This document shows, in pieces, positions 1-8,565 of a DNA stretch of 64,000 nucleotides. How positions within the stretch are numbered: position 1 is the stretch's first letter; the number at the start of each line of letters is the position of its first letter. The position numbers and the translations under genes were made by a program. The notes below the pieces were generated by a model. The model was not told the origin of the DNA. It worked only from the letters and a program-made list of their open reading frames with translations, and ran no database searches. This stretch comes from JADKCZ01 sp963786945 (GTDB lineage Bacteria > Myxococcota > Myxococcia > Myxococcales > Anaeromyxobacteraceae): assembly GCA_963786945.1 (NCBI GenBank), contig CAWBAO010000005.1:124001-188000 (forward strand). The letters are read 5' to 3'.

Positions 1-922
1 GCGCGCCAGGCCCACGCTCTTCGTCTCGGTGCCGCGCCTCTGGCTGAAGTTCCAGCGGGGCGTCCTGGCGCGGCTGCCGGAGCGGTGGCTGGCGCGCCTG
101 CTCCGCGTGCCGGTCCTGTCCGGGCTGGTCAAGAAGGGGATCCTGCGAGGGCTCGGCCTCGACCGGGTGCGCTTCGCCGGCAGCGCCTCGGCCCCCATCC
201 CGCCCGAGCTGATCACCTGGTACCGCGACCTCGGCCTCGAGCTGCTCGAGGGCTACGGGATGACGGAGAACGTCGGCTACTCGCACGCCACCCGCCCGGG
301 CGGCGGCCGGCCCGGCTTCGTGGGCCAGCCCTACGAGGGGGTGGCCTGCAGGCTGGGCGAGGACGGCGAGGTCCTGGTGAAGAGCCCCGGGACCATGGCC
401 GGCTACCACAAGGAGCCGGAGCTGACGCGCGAGTCGTTCACCAGCGACGGCTTCCTCAGGACCGGCGACCTCGGGATCATCGATGGCGACGGCCGGCTCA
501 TGATCACCGGGCGGGTCAAGGAGCTGTTCAAGACCAGCAAGGGCAAGTACGTGGCGCCGGCGCCCATCGAGAACCTGCTCAACCGCTCGGGCGACGTGGA
601 GCTCTGCTGCGTCGCCGGGGCGGGCCAGCCCGCCTCCTACGCGGTGGTCCAGCTCGCCGAGCACCTGCACGGGCGGGCCCACGACCCGGCGGTGCGCGCC
701 GAGGTGACCGGCTCCCTCGGGCGCCTGCTCGAGGCCGTCAACCGGGAGGTGCCGGCCTACGAGCGCCTGGCCTTCCTGCTGGTGGCCAGGGATCGCTGGT
801 CCATCGAGGACGGGTCGCTGACGCCGTCGATGAAGCTGAAGCGCTCGGTCATCGAGGCCAGGTACGCGCCGGGGCTCCAGCGCTGGTACGCCTGCGGCCA
901 GGGCGTCATCTGGGAGGACTGA
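1..922 (+). CDS. Long-chain acyl-CoA synthetase (AMP-forming), 3' part only
   Basis: This is the C-terminal half of an ANL-superfamily adenylating enzyme that activates fatty acids to acyl-CoA. The frame is open from base 2, and the residues before the first possible GTG (PTLFVSVPRLW) already match the family, so the gene starts outside the window. Visible motifs are EGYGMTE (motif A5), the RTGDLG aspartate that binds the AMP ribose, and GRVKELFKTSKGKYV, the hinge that swings the C-terminal domain. The catalytic lysine lies in the PSMKLKR stretch near the end. A second synthetase of the same type starts at 22335. The chain ends normally with TGA. Substrate length cannot be told from the sequence. 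Confidence 0.9.
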   Translation, partial: RARPTLFVSVPRLWLKFQRGVLARLPERWLARLLRVPVLSGLVKKGILRGLGLDRVRFAGSASAPIPPELITWYRDLGLELLEGYGMTENVGYSHATRPGGGRPGFVGQPYEGVACRLGEDGEVLVKSPGTMAGYHKEPELTRESFTSDGFLRTGDLGIIDGDGRLMITGRVKELFKTSKGKYVAPAPIENLLNRSGDVELCCVAGAGQPASYAVVQLAEHLHGRAHDPAVRAEVTGSLGRLLEAVNREVPAYERLAFLLVARDRWSIEDGSLTPSMKLKRSVIEARYAPGLQRWYACGQGVIWED

Positions 923-1071
923 GCCCCGTGGGGGTGGGGGCCGGGGCCGGCCCCGGTCGTGGATGGGCGCGGCGGACGCATCCCCATCGGGGAGCCCCAG
1001 TTTCCAGGGCGCCTCGAGCCTTCTCGCGCGCATCATCGTCAGGAAAGGCCACCTCCGGCCGAGGAGGAACC

Positions 1072-1611
1072 ATGACGAGACTCAACGCCGTCCCCAGCGC
1101 CGTCGCCGCGCTGGCCGCCTCGCTCGCGCTCGCCGCCTGTGGAGGCACCGTCGACTTCAGCGTCGACGAGATGATCCCCGTCGATTCGACGGTGAACTCG
1201 GGATCGACCCTGGTCACGGTCGACCTGGCCGCCGAGGCCGGCCAGGCCTGGAAGCATCGCGACAAGATCTCGTCGGTCACGGTCGAGAGCGCTGAGGTCA
1301 CGGTGGCCGGGATCGAGGCGGCCAACGTGGCGACCCAGATCAGCGGCTCCGTCTGGCTGCTGCCCGAAGGGGCGACGGCGGAGACCGATCCGGGCGCCGT
1401 CTTCATCGGGACCTGGACCGACGAGGCGATCGTCATCGGCAACACCGTGACGCTGGTGCCGACGGAAGCGCTCAACGCCTTCGTGGAGAACACCTTCAAC
1501 GGCTCCGGCAAGTTCGGCATCCTGGCGACCGGGGAGGGCGCCGGCGGGGCCAGGCTGGCGTGCACGCTCCACGTGGTGCTGGGCGCCAAGCTGAAGTGGA
1601 AGCCCTTCTGA
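1072..1611 (+). CDS. Putative secreted lipoprotein, unknown function
   Basis: This is a 179-residue protein with a lipoprotein signal peptide: a short basic start, a hydrophobic stretch and the lipobox LAAC followed by GG, with the lipidated Cys near residue 21. The ATG at 1072 is chosen because GAGGAGG (1061-1067) sits just upstream; the same frame is open far to the left, but that part is antisense-like noise within the synthetase gene. The mature part is rich in Val, Thr and Asp with alternating hydrophobic residues, which suggests a beta-sandwich domain, but no family is recognised. It is probably anchored to a membrane facing the periplasm. It is not clearly in an operon with its neighbours. 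Confidence 0.8.
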   Translation: MTRLNAVPSAVAALAASLALAACGGTVDFSVDEMIPVDSTVNSGSTLVTVDLAAEAGQAWKHRDKISSVTVESAEVTVAGIEAANVATQISGSVWLLPEGATAETDPGAVFIGTWTDEAIVIGNTVTLVPTEALNAFVENTFNGSGKFGILATGEGAGGARLACTLHVVLGAKLKWKPF

Positions 1612-1670
1612 GGCGACCGGGCCTTCGGGTCACGTGGCCCCCGGCCGGGTCTCCTTTCTGAAGCCGCCTC

Positions 1671-3023
1671 ATGGCTTCACCCGAGCCGATCCCGGCCTCG
1701 ACGCCGATCGCACCCGCCGCCGGCGGGCCCGTCGACCTGCCGGCGGGCTCCGCTCCGCGGGCCCTGGTCGACCTGCGGCCGGGGGAGGGGCGGGCCGCGG
1801 CGCTCGCCTTCGCCTACTTCGCGGCCCTGCTCGGCGGGTACTACGTGCTGCGCGCGGTGCGCGAGGAGATGGGCATCCGGGGCGGGGTGGGACGGCTCCA
1901 CGAGTCCTTCCTGGCCACCTTCCTGGTGATGCTGGTCGCCGTGCCCCTCTACTCCGCGCTGGTGGCCAGGGTCCCGCGCGCCCGCGCCATCCCCGTGGTC
2001 TACCGGATCTTCCTGGCGGTGCTGCTCGGCTTCGTGGCCCTGGTGGCCTCCGGCGCGGCCCCGGCCCTGGTGGCCCGGGGCTTCTTCGTCTGGACCAGCG
2101 TGTACAACCTCTTCGTGGTGTCGATCTTCTGGAGCTACCTCGCCGACCTCTTCACCAGCGAGCAGGGGAGGCGGCTCTTCGGCCTGGTGGCGGCCGGCGG
2201 CAGCGCCGGGGCCATCGCCGGCCCGGCCGCCGCGGCGGCGCTGGCGGGGCTGCTGGGCGTGCCGGGGCTCCTCCTGCTCGCCGCCGTCCTGCTCGAGGTG
2301 GCGACTCGCTGCGCCCGGGCCCTGGAGCGGGCCGCCACCTCGGCCCGGCCCGCCGCGGCCGGGGGCGCGGCCGCCCGGGGGCTCGACGCCCCGGGGGCGC
2401 CGGTCGGGGGCCATGCCTGGAGCGGCCTCACGCTCACGCTCCGCTCGCCCTACCTGCTGGCGCTGGCGGGGCTGACGCTGCTCGGCACGATCACCGCCAC
2501 CATCTTCTACTTCCAGCAGGCGCGGCTGGTGAGCGACCTGGTCCCCGACTCGGCGACCCGACTGCGGCTCTTCGCCGCCATCGATCTCGCCGTGAACCTG
2601 GTGGCGCTGGGGCTCCAGTCGGCCGCCTTCGCCCGGCTGGTGGCGAGGGGCGGCCTGGGCGTGGCCCTGGCCCTCCACCCCCTGACGGCCCTGGGCGGCC
2701 TGCTCCTGGTGGCCGCCTCGCCGACCCTGCTGGTGGTGGCCGGCGTGCAGGGCCTGCGCCGGGCCATCCACTACGCCATCGAGAAGCCGGCGCGCGAGGT
2801 GCTCTTCACGGTGGTGCCGCGCGGCGAGAAGTACCAGGCCAAGGGGTTCATCGACACCATCGTCTACCGGGGCGGCGACGCGCTGGCGGCGCAGGGGGCG
2901 GCGGTGCTCACGGCGGGCGGCCTGGGGGCGGTCTCTCTGGCGGCGGTGCCCGCCTGCCTGGGGTGGCTCGCGCTGGTGGGCTGGGTCCGCGGGCGCCACG
3001 CGACGCTGGAGGCCTCACGCTGA
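1671..3023 (+). CDS. MFS-type transporter related to the ATP/ADP (Npt) translocase family
   Basis: This is a 450-residue multi-pass inner-membrane protein with about a dozen hydrophobic segments. The first segment ends in YYVLRAVREEMG, close to the YY(V/I)LRP-RDE signature of bacterial proteins related to nucleotide (ATP/ADP) exchangers. A later stretch, AIEKPAREVLFTVV, is also typical of that family. These proteins outside intracellular parasites have no proven substrate, so nucleotide exchange is only a possibility. The first 40 residues are Pro/Ala-rich and probably cytoplasmic. The ATG is 59 bases after the lipoprotein stop. The next gene begins 57 bases downstream and may be cotranscribed. 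Confidence 0.75.
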   Translation: MASPEPIPASTPIAPAAGGPVDLPAGSAPRALVDLRPGEGRAAALAFAYFAALLGGYYVLRAVREEMGIRGGVGRLHESFLATFLVMLVAVPLYSALVARVPRARAIPVVYRIFLAVLLGFVALVASGAAPALVARGFFVWTSVYNLFVVSIFWSYLADLFTSEQGRRLFGLVAAGGSAGAIAGPAAAAALAGLLGVPGLLLLAAVLLEVATRCARALERAATSARPAAAGGAAARGLDAPGAPVGGHAWSGLTLTLRSPYLLALAGLTLLGTITATIFYFQQARLVSDLVPDSATRLRLFAAIDLAVNLVALGLQSAAFARLVARGGLGVALALHPLTALGGLLLVAASPTLLVVAGVQGLRRAIHYAIEKPAREVLFTVVPRGEKYQAKGFIDTIVYRGGDALAAQGAAVLTAGGLGAVSLAAVPACLGWLALVGWVRGRHATLEASR

Positions 3024-3080
3024 GCCGGGTCGAGGCGCTCACCAACCGGGCGTCAGGTGCCCGAGGACGAGGAGGATGGC

Positions 3081-4193
3081 ATGGCGATGACGAGGCGGAG
3101 GTTCCTGGGAGCGACGGCGGCCGGGGCCCTCTCGGCCTGGGCCGGGGCGGCCCGGGCGGCGACGGCGGAGGCGAAGCCGGCCGCGGGCGGCAAGCCCATG
3201 AAGCTCCTCATCCTCGGGGGAACCGTCTTCCTCGGTCCCGAGCTGGTGGAGGCGGCGCTGGCCCGCGGGCACGAGGTGACGCTCTTCAACCGCGGCCAGA
3301 CGCGGCCGGGGCTCTTCCCCGGGCTCGAGAAGCTCCACGGCGACCGCGACGGGAAGCTGGCCGCGCTCGAGGGACGGCGCTGGGACGTGGTCCTCGACAC
3401 CTCCGGCTACGTCCCCCGCATCGTCCGGATGTCGGCGCAGCTGCTGGCGCCGGCGGTGGAGCGGTACATCTTCATCTCCTCCATCTCGGCCTACGCCGAG
3501 GGCGTCCAGGCGCCGGTCGGCGAGGAGGCCGCCCTGGCGGCGCTCGCCGACCCGGCCAGCGAGGACGTCAGGAAGGACTACGGCGCGCTCAAGGCGGCCT
3601 GCGAGCGGGCCGCCGAGGCGGCCATGCCGGGCCGGGCGCTCTCCATCCGCCCCGGCCTGATCGTCGGGCCGGGAGACCCGACCGACCGCTTCACCTACTG
3701 GCCGGTCCGCCTGGCCCGCGGCGGCGAGGTGCTGGCGCCCGGCGACGGCGCCGACCCGGTGCAGGTGATCGACGTGCGCGACCTCGCCGCCCTCGCCATC
3801 CGCTGCGCCGAGGACCGGCGCACCGGAGTGCTGAACGCGGTCGGCCCCCTGGAGCGGCTCGACATGCGCGGGCTGCTGGCCGGGGTGGCGGCCGGGGTGG
3901 GCGCTGCCCCACTCCTCACCTGGATCGACGCCGACTTCCTGGAGGCGGCCCGGGTGTCGCCCTGGTCCGACCTGCCGGTCTGGATGGGGAAGGGCGATCC
4001 GCTCTCGCGGTGCTCCAACGCCCGGGCGGTGGCGGCCGGCCTGCGCTGCCGTCCGGTGGCCGACACCGCGCGCGACACGCTGGCCTGGTGGCGAGGGCTG
4101 CCGGAGGCACGGCGGAGCGCTCCCAAGGCCGGCCTCACGCCGGCGCGCGAGGCGGAGGTGCTCGCCGCCTGGCGGGCCCGGAAGCCGGGGTAG
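3081..4193 (+). CDS. Tat-exported NAD-dependent epimerase/dehydratase family protein
   Basis: This is a 370-residue Rossmann-fold protein of the extended SDR class. A twin-arginine signal (TRRRFLGA, then a hydrophobic stretch ending near AARAA) implies folded export to the periplasm. The nucleotide-binding loop is unusual: LGGTVFLGPEL rather than GGxGFxG, the form seen in isoflavone-reductase/epimerase-like secreted proteins. A YGALK motif around residue 175 matches the catalytic YxxxK. The start at 3081 follows GAGGAGG (3069-3075) by 5 nt; the second ATG at 3087 is also possible. The substrate is unknown. Export of a nucleotide-dependent SDR with its cofactor is consistent with Tat targeting. 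Confidence 0.8.
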   Translation: MAMTRRRFLGATAAGALSAWAGAARAATAEAKPAAGGKPMKLLILGGTVFLGPELVEAALARGHEVTLFNRGQTRPGLFPGLEKLHGDRDGKLAALEGRRWDVVLDTSGYVPRIVRMSAQLLAPAVERYIFISSISAYAEGVQAPVGEEAALAALADPASEDVRKDYGALKAACERAAEAAMPGRALSIRPGLIVGPGDPTDRFTYWPVRLARGGEVLAPGDGADPVQVIDVRDLAALAIRCAEDRRTGVLNAVGPLERLDMRGLLAGVAAGVGAAPLLTWIDADFLEAARVSPWSDLPVWMGKGDPLSRCSNARAVAAGLRCRPVADTARDTLAWWRGLPEARRSAPKAGLTPAREAEVLAAWRARKPG

Positions 4194-4309
4194 CGGAGGG
4201 CGCGCCCCTGGTCATCGAGGCGCAGCCACCGGCACCGCGGTGGCTTGGCCCGTTGGGGCCTCCCCGCAGGTCCGGTCCCGGGCGCGCCGGACCGGGATAG
4301 GCTGGTCCC

Positions 4310-5437
4310 GTGGCCCGCGCGCACCACGTCGTCCTCATCCCCGGCTTCTTCGGCTTCGCCAACCTGGGCGACTTCACCTACTTCGGCCACGTCCGCGACC
4401 TGCTCCTCGAGCTGGGTCCGCCGCTGGGCGTGGAGGGCGAGGTGTCGGTGGTCTTCACCGAGCCCACCGCCTCGCTGACCCGGCGCGCGGCGCTCCTCTG
4501 CGAGACCATCTCCGGGCTGCTGGACCGGGCGCCCGGCCGGGTGAGCCTCATCGGCCACTCCAGCGGCGGCCTGGACGCCCGGCTGCTCTGCACCCCCGGC
4601 GTGTCCTTGCCCACCGGCGCCGACCCCGAGCGCTGCGCGCGCGCGGTGCGGGCGCTGGTCACCGTCTCCACCCCGCACCACGGCACGCCGCTGGCCCAGG
4701 GCTTCTCCGGGCTGCTCGGGCAGCAGCTGCTGCGGCTCGTCTCCCTCACCACCATCCACGCGCTCCGCACCGGCCGGATCCCGCTCTCGGCGGTGCTGCG
4801 GCTGGCCCACGTGCTGCGCTTCGGCAAGGCGCCGCCCTCGGGCGTCCTCGACCAGCTCACCAAGCAGCTGCTGGCCGACTTCTCCGGCGAGCGCCGGCGC
4901 ACGGTGGAGGCCTTCCTCTCCGACGTGCGCAGCGACCAGGGGCTGGCCGGCCAGCTCAAGCCGGCCAACATGGAGATCCTCAACGCCTCGGCGGCGGATC
5001 GGCCGGGGCTGCCCTACGGCTGCGTGGTCACGCAGTCGCGCCCGCCCGGCCTGAAGTCGCTCCTCGCGGCCGGGCTCGACCCCTACGCGCAGGCCACCCA
5101 CGCGCTCTTCGTGGCGCTCTACCGGTCCACCTCCGGCATGCCCAGGGGGTGGCAGGCGCGCCTCACCGCCGAGCACGTGGACCGGCTGCGCCGGGCCTAC
5201 GGGCGGATCCCGGCGGCGGGCGCCAACGACGGCATCGTCCCCACCCTGAGCCAGGTGCACGGCCGGCTGCTCCACGCCGCCTGGGCCGACCACCACGACG
5301 TGCTGGGCCACTTCCACGGCCCGACCCACGTGCCGCCCCACTTCGACTGGGTCTGCTCCGGGTCGGGCTTCGACCGGGACCACTTCGTGTCCCTGTGGAG
5401 CGACGTGGCCAGGTTCCTGGCCAGGCCCGGCCCGTGA
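4310..5437 (+). CDS. Alpha/beta hydrolase, triacylglycerol-lipase-like
   Basis: This is a 375-residue serine hydrolase. It begins with HHVVLIPGFFGF, the first strand and oxyanion region of lipase-type alpha/beta hydrolases. The nucleophile elbow is GHSSGG around residue 84, and VSTPHHGTPLA around residue 122 is typical of lipases acting on long-chain esters. The catalytic Asp is probably in GANDGIVP and the His lies in the C-terminal part. No signal peptide is seen, so it is probably cytoplasmic or exported by another route. The GTG at 4310 has no Shine-Dalgarno sequence; TAGGCT at 4298-4303 lies 6 nt before it, which suggests a leaderless mRNA. It may act on the same lipids as the nearby acyl-CoA synthetases, but that is a guess. 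Confidence 0.8.
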   Translation: MARAHHVVLIPGFFGFANLGDFTYFGHVRDLLLELGPPLGVEGEVSVVFTEPTASLTRRAALLCETISGLLDRAPGRVSLIGHSSGGLDARLLCTPGVSLPTGADPERCARAVRALVTVSTPHHGTPLAQGFSGLLGQQLLRLVSLTTIHALRTGRIPLSAVLRLAHVLRFGKAPPSGVLDQLTKQLLADFSGERRRTVEAFLSDVRSDQGLAGQLKPANMEILNASAADRPGLPYGCVVTQSRPPGLKSLLAAGLDPYAQATHALFVALYRSTSGMPRGWQARLTAEHVDRLRRAYGRIPAAGANDGIVPTLSQVHGRLLHAAWADHHDVLGHFHGPTHVPPHFDWVCSGSGFDRDHFVSLWSDVARFLARPGP

Positions 5438-5547
5438 GCCGGCGCCCAGGCGATCGGCGGGTGCGGGTTCCAGGCAGATCGGCTAGTCTCGCGCGCCGCG
5501 CGCGCCCTGCCGCGCTCGCTTGACCACTCGAGACCAGGAGAATCCGC

Positions 5548-6171
5548 ATGAAGAGACTGCTCGTCGTTCCGTTCGCCGCCCTGCTGCTCGTCTCCAGCGC
5601 CCAGGCCCAGGGCCCGGCGCCCAAGGCCCCGGCGCCCGCCGGCCAGGCCCCGGTCGAGATGAAGACCTCCGGCACGCCGGGCAAGGCGGTCGCCACCCGG
5701 TCCGCCCAGGTCACCGCCACCGTCAAGGCCATCGACGTCGCCGCTCGCTCCCTCACCCTGCAGAACCAGGCCGGTGAGACCGAGACCTTCAAGGTCGGGC
5801 CCCAGGTGCAGCGCTTCGCGGAGATCGCCGTCGGCGACGTCATCGTGGTCGACTACGAGCAGGGGCTGGCGCTCGAGTTCCAGCCGGCCGGCTCGGAGAC
5901 GGTGGCCCCGACGGCCGTGGCGGCCGGCGGGCGCGCCGGGAAGGACCAGGCCCCGGGGGCGGCGGCCGCGGCAGGGGTGCAGGCCACGGTGAACATCACC
6001 GCCATCGACGTCGCCAAGAGGCTGGTCACCTTCCAGGGACCCGGCGGCAACGTCTACCAGGTGAAGGCCGGCCCCAAGGTCCAGATCGAGAAGCTCAAGG
6101 TCGGCGACCGGCTGCTCGCCACCTACGTCGAGTCCGTGGCCGTCAAGCTGGAGAAGCCGAAGAAGAAGTAG
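5548..6171 (+). CDS. Secreted protein with two internal repeats, unknown function
   Basis: This is a 207-residue protein with a clear Sec signal peptide (MKRLLVVPF... ending AQAQ). The mature part has two copies of a domain of about 60 residues joined by an Ala/Pro/Gly linker. Copy one (about residues 53-113) reads VTATVKAIDVAARSLTLQ and later KVGPQVQRF and VGDVIVVDY. Copy two (about 147-205) reads NITAIDVAKRLVTFQ, KAGPKVQIEKL and VGDRLLATY. The pattern suggests small beta-barrels of a type common in periplasmic proteins of unknown role. A TAGTCT box at 5484-5489 could be the -10 of its promoter, giving a leader of about 50 nt, and an AGGAG site precedes the ATG. Confidence 0.8.
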   Translation: MKRLLVVPFAALLLVSSAQAQGPAPKAPAPAGQAPVEMKTSGTPGKAVATRSAQVTATVKAIDVAARSLTLQNQAGETETFKVGPQVQRFAEIAVGDVIVVDYEQGLALEFQPAGSETVAPTAVAAGGRAGKDQAPGAAAAAGVQATVNITAIDVAKRLVTFQGPGGNVYQVKAGPKVQIEKLKVGDRLLATYVESVAVKLEKPKKK

Positions 6172-6194
6172 GGCCGCCTCGCTCGGCCGCGTGC

Positions 6195-6233
6195 GGCCAG
6201 GTCCCCCGGGTTCGAGGCGGGGCCTGGCCGTTT
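6195..6233 (+). terminator. Hairpin, probable intrinsic terminator after the repeat protein
   Basis: GGCCAGG (6195-6201) pairs with CCTGGCC (6223-6229), and CCCC (6203-6206) pairs with GGGG (6219-6222) with one unpaired T. A short T run (6231-6233) follows. It lies 24 bases after the stop of the gene at 5548-6171. The T run is short, so termination may be partial. Confidence 0.5.
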
Positions 6234-6300
6234 CGCGCCGTGGCCTGGCGCCACCCGGGGTCGCACCGCGCGGGGAGATGCCGACCCGTGCCCGTTCGTC

Positions 6301-6306
6301 TAGAGT
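6301..6306 (+). promoter_or_regulatory. -10-like box TAGAGT for a leaderless start
   Basis: TAGAGT ends 6 nt before the ATG at 6313 and no Shine-Dalgarno sequence is present. With normal -10 to start-site spacing, transcription would begin at or next to the ATG. Confidence 0.5.
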
Positions 6307-6312
6307 CGTGGC

Positions 6313-6810
6313 ATGCGAACCCGGCTCCTGGCCCTCCTGCTCGTCGCGACGTCGCTGCCCGCCCTCGCCGAGGATCCCTGTGCCGCCGAGGCGGCTCGGC
6401 ACTGCTCCAAGGCCAGGGGCGAGACCGCCCTGCTCGGCTGCCTGCGCGGCCATGAGAAGGAGCTGGCGCCCGCCTGCCGGGCGGAGCTCTCCGCGCTGCT
6501 CGCCATCGCCGAGGAGTACGGCAAGGACTGCGAGGCCGACGCCAGGCGCCTCTGCGCCGGGACGCCGCCCGGCGAGGGGAGGCTGCTGCGATGCCTCAAG
6601 GACCAGGAGAGCTTCCTCTCCCAGTCCTGCCAGGGCGCCTTCAACCGGGTCCGGCTGGAGCGGTCCAGGATCCAGGCGAGCTGTGCCGGGGACGTGGGGC
6701 GCCTCTGCCGCGACGTCCCGGAGGGCTCCGGGCGGATCCTCGCCTGCCTGCGCCGCCACGAGAAGGAGCTCAGCTCGGACTGCCGGGACACCGTGGGCAA
6801 GCTCCCCTGA
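6313..6810 (+). CDS. Secreted Cys-rich repeat protein (three repeats)
   Basis: This is a 165-residue protein with a Sec signal peptide (cleavage near ALAED) and three cysteine-rich repeats like those of the eukaryotic Golgi protein GLG1/Cys-rich FGF receptor. Each repeat has four Cys in the order C-x7-8-C-x11-12-C-x11-C, with a GRxxxCLxxHExxL core. The 12 Cys are probably paired in disulfides, so the protein is probably periplasmic or surface exposed. Related repeats occur in the genes at 11049 and 13702, which makes three paralogues in 8 kb. The start codon appears to be leaderless. A binding or scaffold role is possible, but no function is known for the bacterial forms. Confidence 0.85.
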   Translation: MRTRLLALLLVATSLPALAEDPCAAEAARHCSKARGETALLGCLRGHEKELAPACRAELSALLAIAEEYGKDCEADARRLCAGTPPGEGRLLRCLKDQESFLSQSCQGAFNRVRLERSRIQASCAGDVGRLCRDVPEGSGRILACLRRHEKELSSDCRDTVGKLP

Positions 6811-6834
6811 GCGGCGCCGACCCGTCGCGACCGC

Positions 6835-8271
6835 TCAGCGATCCTTCTCGAAGACCGCCTTCACCTTGCCCTTGCGGACCGCGGAGGCCAGGGCGGCGTG
6901 GTCCCTCTCGTTCTGGTCGGCGTAGGCCATCGAGAAGGTCGCGATGGCCTGGTCCAGCGCGTCGCTCTTGCCCATGTAGCCGCTGAGCAGGGACGAGGAC
7001 CCGCCCCGGGCGTGGGAGAGCGCCAGGGCCCGGCCGCACCAGGTCGCGTAGAGCTCCATCTCGGTGCGGCCGAAGGTCTCCACGGCGACGCTGATCTTGA
7101 CGTCCCGCAGCTGGCGGATGAAGAAGTGGCGCTTCGGCCCCTGCGTCCAGCCGAGGAACGCGTCGCTGGCCGGCTGCATGAGCCGGTAGCCATTGACGAC
7201 GCGCTGCCCGTGGTTGGGGAAGATGCTCGCGCCGGCGTACGGCTCCAGCACCGAGGCGCGCGCCTCCTTGATCTGGAGGAAGAGGGGGTCGTCCTCGCTC
7301 GCCGTGAAGAGGAAGACCCAGCACATGGTGCCGACGCTCCCGATGCCCACCACCTTGATGGCGGCGTCGCGCAGCTGGTAGCGATCGAACAGCGTCTGGG
7401 TCGAGTGGGGGAGCGTCGCCCGGTAGGCGGCCAGCGCGTCGAGGAGGACCTGCTGGATCTGGCCGGGCCGGTGCCCCTTGGCGTGGAAGATGGTGGGGAG
7501 CTGGTCCCTGATGACCGGCGTCCCGCCCCGGGTCTCGGCGAGCTTGGGGAAGATGTCCTCGGCGATGCTCTTGGCGCTCTCCTTCTGCACGCGCTTGAGC
7601 CCCCTGGCGCGCAAGGCGGGATCCTTGATGCCGGAGATGAGCTCGTCGGCCGTGAGCGACCGGTACCAGAGCTCCAGCGTCCTCATCTCGCTGAACTCGG
7701 CCATGGCCTCGCGGTAGGTGCGGGCGCAGGTGGTGGCCACCTCCGAGGCCACGGCGTCCTTGAGGCCGTTGTCCCGGCTGGCCACCACGAAGCTGGCGCA
7801 GAGCCGCTTCAGGTCCCATTCCCAGGGGGCCGGGAGCGTCTCGTCGAGGTCGTTGATGGAGAAGATGATCCTGCGCTCCGGGGTGGCGAAGCCGCCGAAG
7901 TTGCACAGGTGGGCGTCGCCGCAGCACTGGACGCGGATCCCGGAGGTGGGCGTCGAGGCCAGGTCGGCCGCCATGGTGAGCGCCGCGCCTCGGTAGAACG
8001 TGAACGCGGAGCGGACCATGCGCCCGTGGCGGAGCGGGAGCAGCTCCGGCAGGCGTCCCTTCTCCGCCGCCAGGACGATCTCGACCGGATCCCGCCGGAC
8101 CTCGGGGGCCTTCCACGTGGCATGGGAAGTCCGGGGGCAGCCAACCCGCAGCGCCTTGCCGGCGGCGTACTGCTCCGCGCGCGAGAGCCGCGGGGCCGAG
8201 CCAGGCCTGGAGGCGGCCGGGGCTCCCGGGCTGGGAGCGACCGCCGGGGACTTCGTCGTGGACGTGGGCAT
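6835..8271 (-). CDS. DUF2252 family protein (kinase-like fold)
   Basis: This is a 478-residue protein of the DUF2252 family, with the usual length. Hallmarks are the RMxxSAFTFYRGAA block around residue 90, CCGDAHLCNFGGFATPE around 118 and SINDLDETLPAPWEWDLKRL around 140. The GDAH and DLDE stretches resemble the catalytic and metal-binding loops of aminoglycoside-phosphotransferase-like kinases, so an unknown small-molecule or protein phosphotransfer is plausible. The first 45 residues are low-complexity Pro/Ala/Ser. The start follows AAGGA on the minus strand, and TACCCT further upstream may be its -10. It converges with the Cys-rich gene, with only 24 bases between the stops. Confidence 0.85.
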   Translation of the reverse strand: MPTSTTKSPAVAPSPGAPAASRPGSAPRLSRAEQYAAGKALRVGCPRTSHATWKAPEVRRDPVEIVLAAEKGRLPELLPLRHGRMVRSAFTFYRGAALTMAADLASTPTSGIRVQCCGDAHLCNFGGFATPERRIIFSINDLDETLPAPWEWDLKRLCASFVVASRDNGLKDAVASEVATTCARTYREAMAEFSEMRTLELWYRSLTADELISGIKDPALRARGLKRVQKESAKSIAEDIFPKLAETRGGTPVIRDQLPTIFHAKGHRPGQIQQVLLDALAAYRATLPHSTQTLFDRYQLRDAAIKVVGIGSVGTMCWVFLFTASEDDPLFLQIKEARASVLEPYAGASIFPNHGQRVVNGYRLMQPASDAFLGWTQGPKRHFFIRQLRDVKISVAVETFGRTEMELYATWCGRALALSHARGGSSSLLSGYMGKSDALDQAIATFSMAYADQNERDHAALASAVRKGKVKAVFEKDR

Positions 8272-8499
8272 GGTGGAATCCTTCAGGGTAGGCGCACCCC
8301 TGGAAGTCCCAGGGCAGGTGGCGTTCGCTCCTTCACGCTACGTAGAGGAGTGCGGCCAGTCCAGCGGGACCTGTACGGGCCTCCATCGGGGCCGGGTGGC
8401 CAGCGCGCCTGAGCGGGACCGGGCAGCGTGGCGCCGAGTCCATACCCAGAATTGGCTGGGACGCGCATGGCCCCCTACTGGTAGTGTGCGCCCCGTCAA

Positions 8500-8519
8500 A
8501 GCGACCCTGATGGGTCGCT
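8500..8519 (+). promoter_or_regulatory. Perfect inverted repeat in the sulfatase leader
   Basis: AGCGACCC (8500-8507) and GGGTCGCT (8512-8519) form a perfect 8-bp inverted repeat around a 4-nt centre, 46 bases before the sulfatase start. It could be a repressor operator or an mRNA hairpin. No T run follows. The rest of the 294-base gap between the divergent genes (8272-8565) shows no other gene. Confidence 0.5.
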
Positions 8520-8565
8520 GGTACGGTGCGTGGGGAGCCTCGAGGCTTCCCCAAGGGGGCCGAAC

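Noticed and set aside
1634..4300. An 888-residue plus-strand frame over the transporter and epimerase genes
   Set aside because: It is an Arg/Gly/Pro/Ala shadow in another frame of two well-supported genes.
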